Positions 7,290 through 10,025 of a stretch of DNA of 10,025 nucleotides are shown here, piece after piece. This stretch comes from Bremia lactucae (taxonomy: Eukaryota; Oomycota; Peronosporomycetes; Peronosporales; Peronosporaceae). The position numbers and the translations under genes are program-made. Location of the stretch: positions 29,899 through 39,923 of the forward strand of contig NW_027152042.1 of NCBI RefSeq assembly GCF_004359215.1, in the 5' to 3' direction. Under the pieces are notes generated by a model. The model was given only the letters and a program-made list of their open reading frames with translations. It was not told the origin of the DNA and did no database searches. Position 1 is the stretch's first letter. Every line of letters begins with the position of its first letter.

Positions 7290-8640
7290 GATTGTCTTAT
7301 GAACTTGCAGGATCAGTCATTGAGTTTAACATCATGACTTATCACCACTTGTCCCGCCTCAATATCGAACACACGATATGCCTTCGAAACTGCTTCATCG
7401 CTTATGAAGATATCCGGACGCGAACTAAGGTCTCACTTAAGTCGTTTCCTCTAAATGTATGCTTGGCACCAAAATACACGCATGTGCTTCACGCTAGAAT
7501 TTGGACTTGTTCACAACTTCATTAGGCGCTTTGCTTTCCATCTTTGGCGACGGAAGTCGAATTTGACGTAAGTGAATTGTACTGAGTCTTTACCTTATGA
7601 ATGTAGCTCTTTAAGCAGTCTTTACTTTGTGACTGGCAGTTAGACAAGAGCCCTTCGTACACCCACTTGCTTCATCCACGACAAGAAGCAGATACTAGTT
7701 GTCCCCAAAAGATTTTTGATTTTATGAGGCCGCAGATGTTGAAATGAAGCATGTTACACGTCTCGTAACGGCGCTTGTCACCATCGCTAGAAAACGCTTT
7801 TTGAACCGTCTTGTCCAGTTGACATCCCCCGCATACGCTTGGACCAGCTGATTCGACTGGCACTTTTGCGTCCTTTATCATGCTGATGCTGATCATCTCG
7901 CGTAGCACAGTAGTCGAAACATGACCCATTCGCTTGTGGAGAGTCTCATTGTGTGTTGCTGTTGCCATATTTGCTGTAAATTGCGGTGCGTGTAGCCAGC
8001 ATAGTCCGTCTGCAAAGTCAGCGGTTGCCACCACTTGCTTTGACCTTTGCGTGCAATAGGAATACTTGCTCAATCAAACACGACTTCAAACTTGCCACAG
8101 TAATGTGCTCGGCACCGTCGAACAAAGTGACTCGCTGGCCAAAATTTCCAATACCCTTAATTTTAGCTTTGTTGCGATAAGCCACAGACAACAGACCGTC
8201 ATCATGCTTAATCAGCGTAGCGAATTATTATATTGTTGCAGGTGTGATGCGTAGCTCCACTGCCAACCACCCATGTTCCACCGAAACAGCAAGCGCAACA
8301 CGATCGTAGTCGTTCTTGAAGCTGCTGTTCCGCCATTAGACATTGTTTGCTTCGCGTCTACGATCCCTTCCGCTGCGTCGAGAACCCTCGGTTTCCGTCT
8401 TTCTGCTTGGTCCAGCATCTTTCTGCCGTGTGCCCCCAATTTTTCAAAGTAAGAGCACTGGCGAGTTCACGCTCACCGCCGAAAGCCTTGGACGTTTCGT
8501 CAGGCTTTACCGTCGCCATTTTCTCGCCTTATATGTTGTTATGCTTCTTCGTTAGCACTTTCACGACATCTCGCGCTACTCATCTTCAAATTGTGCACGA
8601 ATTTTTTCGTAGCTCTTCGGGAGGCTGCGCAGGTTTTCAA
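7290..8640 (-). pseudogene. pol: Ty1/Copia remnant D: gag C-terminus, protease, integrase
   Basis: Reading leftwards from 8640: ENLRSLPKSYEKI (gag C-terminus), a zinc knuckle with KNWGHTAERCWTKQKD (about 8440-8393) whose second Cys appears as Phe, a protease active site TWVVGSGATHH (about 8275-8245) where the catalytic Asp of DSGA is Gly (codon 8264-8262), and DGLLSVAYRNKAKIKGIGNF (about 8200-8140). An open frame 8073-7672 then holds the pre-integrase zinc region, HKRMGHVSTTVLREMI and CGGCQLDKTVQKAF. Integrase continues with YLLLVVDEASGC (first Asp) near 7662-7627. A deletion removes most of the core including the last acidic residue, followed by SVKHMRVFWCQAY and AVSKAYRVFDIEAGQVVISH (about 7405-7340). 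The gag N-terminus and RT are absent. The order gag, protease, integrase confirms Copia. Confidence 0.88.
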
Positions 8641-8726
8641 ACATAAATAATCGAACGGGTACGGATTTAGAAAGATTTATGAAAAAAAGAAAAATATTTA
8701 AAAATTGGTGTTTTGTCATTATATTA

Positions 8727-8910
8727 CAGTAAGAATCCCGGAAAACACAAGAATTGATACGAAACGAATGTTCAATTTTTTTTTAAGCCTTATATGTAAC
8801 GATTCTATTATCAATACTAAAAATTGTTGCCTACAAAGGCAAAAAAGTTGGATAAACGGCTTGATAACGGAAAGAATTAAAAGTTCAACTTTTAATATAG
8901 GTATTAACAG
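8727..8910 (+). repeat. Block A, copy 1 (internally deleted)
   Basis: Starts CAGTAAGAATCCCGGAAAAC, contains AAGAATTGATACGAAACGAA and GATAAACGGCTTGATAACG (at 8851). The distance between first and last landmark is 124 bases, against 178-180 in the other two copies; the missing part is the segment with ATAGCATAGATCATATTTTGC. Confidence 0.85.
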
Positions 8911-8915
8911 ACCAA

Positions 8916-9025
8916 TGTTGTCCAACAATCGTCATCGTTCAAACACCGGCGTACAGTAGTCATCGAGAAAACACTGTCGTACAGTTGTCAGTGGAAAGCG
9001 TCGTCATACAAATGCCATCGGACAC
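8916..9025. repeat. Degenerate 27-28-bp tandem array, four units
   Basis: Units at 8916-8943, 8944-8971, 8972-8998 and 8999-9025 share a pattern like GTCGTACAGT-GTCATCG-GAAAACAC, with several differences each. The first unit is the most divergent. The array lies in a GC-richer island between block A and block B. Confidence 0.7.
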
Positions 9026-9046
9026 AACCTATTCAAATGCTTCAGG

Positions 9047-9065
9047 CGCGCTTCTTTGGAGCGCG
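9047..9065. repeat. Small hairpin in the GC-rich island
   Basis: CGCGCT (9047-9052) and AGCGCG (9060-9065) are complementary around a 7-base loop. It is the only GC-rich structure in an AT-rich background, but is short enough to be chance. Confidence 0.45.
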
Positions 9066-9093
9066 ACAGGCGAGGAGATCTCTGCAAGAGTAT

Positions 9094-9250
9094 GTGGAAC
9101 AAAAAAAAGAATTTTAAAGATTTAAAAAACTTTAAAAAAACTGAACAAAAGGTGTTCTTAGGGTTTTTAGATATAATTAATCGATTTGATATGGGTGTTA
9201 AAAGCTTTGATGAAAATAATTTATTTTTTGAAAATTGGGGTTTCGTCATA
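9094..9250 (+). repeat. Block B, copy 1
   Basis: Contains GAATTTTAAAGATTTAA, AACAAAAGGTGTTCTTAGGG, TTTTTAGATATAATTAATCG and GATATGGGTGTTAAAAG, then AAAATTGGGGTTTCGTCAT leading into block A copy 2. Confidence 0.75.
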
Positions 9251-9256
9251 AAAACA

Positions 9257-9494
9257 CAGTAAGATTCTCGGAAAACACAAGAATTGATATAAAACGGAAG
9301 TTTGCTTTTTATAGCATAGATCATATTTTGCATCAGTTGTGCATATGGTTAAGACTTATAAGATATGGTGCCTTATATGCAAAGATTATATTATCAAAAA
9401 GAAAAAATGTTGCCCATAAAGGCAAAAAAAGTTCGATAAACGGCTTGATAACGAGAAGAATAATGAATTCAACTTTGAAGATAAGTATTAATGA
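9257..9494 (+). repeat. Block A, copy 2
   Basis: Starts CAGTAAGATTCTCGG and keeps the segment absent from copy 1 (ATAGCATAGATCATATTTTG, 9312-9331), then GATAAACGGCTTGATAACG at 9435 and ATGAATTCAACTTTGAA. Its start is 530 bases after that of copy 1. Confidence 0.88.
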
Positions 9495-9618
9495 GACCAA
9501 ACAAAAAAAAGGATTTTAAGATGTAAGCAATATCTATAAAAAAACAAAGCAAAAGGTGTTTTTAGGGTTCTTCGATAGAATTATATAGCTAGGGTATGGG
9601 TTTGCAATGTTTAAAAAA
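9495..9618 (+). repeat. Block B, copy 2 (short)
   Basis: Matches block B copy 1 and copy 3 through GATTTTAAGATGTAAGCA, AAAGGTGTTTTTAGGG and GGGTATGGGTTTGCA, but stops before the part leading into block A. Confidence 0.7.
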
Positions 9619-9777
9619 TGGAAAAAAATAATGATTTTAAAGATGTAAGCACAAAATCTATAAAAAACAAAATGTGTATTTTTGGTTTTTTAGATAAAAT
9701 AAATCGATAAGGTATGGGTGTATAAGTTTTACTGAAAATAAAAAAAAACAATTTTTAAAATTACGGTTTTGTAATAA
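9619..9777 (+). repeat. Block B, copy 3
   Basis: Contains GATTTTAAAGATGTAAGCAC, AATCTATAAAAAACAAAA, TTTTTTAGATAAAATAAATC and AAGGTATGGGTGTATAAG, then AAAATTACGGTTTTGTAAT leading into block A copy 3. Confidence 0.72.
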
Positions 9778-9783
9778 CAATAC

Positions 9784-10025
9784 ATTAAGAATCCCGGAAA
9801 ATACAAGAATTGATACGAAACGAAGGTTTAGTTTCTATAGCATAGATCATATTTTGCGTCACTTCGTACCTATAATTAGGACTTATAAGATATTTGGGCC
9901 TTTTAATGTAAAGATTTTATTATCAAAATACGAATAATATTGCTAATAAAGTCAAGAAAGTTAGATAAACGGCTTGATAACGAAAATAATTATGAATTCA
10001 ACTTTGAATATAAGTATTGATGAAA
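9784..10025 (+). repeat. Block A, copy 3, reaching the window edge
   Basis: Starts CATTAAGAATCCCGGAAAAT, keeps ATAGCATAGATCATATTTTG (9839-9858) and GATAAACGGCTTGATAACG at 9964, and closes with ATGAATTCAACTTTGAA. Its start is 527 bases after that of copy 2. Confidence 0.88.

Larger units (their letters stand above)
8650..10025. repeat. AT-rich non-coding repeat region
   Basis: Composition drops sharply to very AT-rich DNA with long A and T runs. It is built from three copies of a long block A and three copies of block B, plus a small GC-richer island (about 8916-9093). Short ORFs on both strands exist, but the copies do not keep a common reading frame, so I see no gene. The region continues beyond the right edge. 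It might be a satellite-like or transposon-derived family, or a degraded intergenic duplication; I do not recognise it. Confidence 0.75.

Noticed and set aside
7292..7525. 77-residue plus-strand ORF
   Set aside because: It is antisense to the integrase C-terminus (SVKHMRVFWC, AVSKAYRVFDIEAGQ) of remnant D.
9004..9519. Overlapping ORFs on both strands in the AT-rich region
   Set aside because: The three block A copies do not keep a shared frame, and the composition is lysine/phenylalanine-rich low complexity.
1..10025. A novel defence, toxin or effector system
   Set aside because: No intact gene of any kind is present; every substantial coding signal but one unrecognised fragment traces to Gypsy or Copia elements.

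Overview
This window looks like a eukaryotic retrotransposon graveyard, most likely from an oomycete (Phytophthora or downy-mildew type). The assignment rests on my recognition of the Ty3/Gypsy and Ty1/Copia protein motifs as those common in oomycete repeats; no search was run. I see no intact cellular gene, no rRNA or tRNA, and no prokaryotic operon structure. Almost all the coding signal is broken by stops, frameshifts and internal deletions. A stray ORF in any one frame is therefore misleading; the real signal appears by following a motif series across frames.

Layout. (1) 1-1116, minus strand: the 5' end of a fairly young Ty3/Gypsy element, made of a complete 453-bp LTR (664-1116) with 10-bp perfect terminal inverted repeats, a primer-binding-site-like sequence, and gag running off the left edge with one in-frame stop. 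(2) 1117-about 1995, plus: a decayed Copia pol (RT to RNase H). The Gypsy LTR sits inside it, and the first five bases after the LTR (GCATG) are also found at the matching place in a second Copia copy at 6807. (3) About 1996-4893, plus: a decayed Gypsy pol (RT, RNase H, integrase, chromodomain) with no LTRs, interrupted by a 46-bp near-perfect hairpin. (4) 4894-5906: mostly non-coding, with one unrecognised broken minus-strand coding stretch and a short GC-rich hairpin. (5) 5907-6355, minus: a Copia gag start fused by deletion to the end of the protease region, whose coding sequence has been amplified into seven 44-bp tandem units. (6) About 6550-7287, plus: a second copy of the Copia RT. (7) About 7290-8640, minus: Copia gag C-terminus, zinc knuckle, protease and integrase, meeting the plus-strand RT tail to tail. 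(8) About 8650-10025: an abrupt change to very AT-rich, non-coding repeat DNA with three copies of one long block, three copies of another, and a 27-28-bp degenerate tandem array.

Nothing here works together as a functional system. The interest lies in genome dynamics: nested insertion, two related RT copies that share a frame lesion, a minisatellite born from a retrotransposon coding sequence, a hairpin inside an integrase linker, and convergent element fragments that could make double-stranded RNA. Domain assignments come from remembered family motifs, and percentages and composition are by eye.
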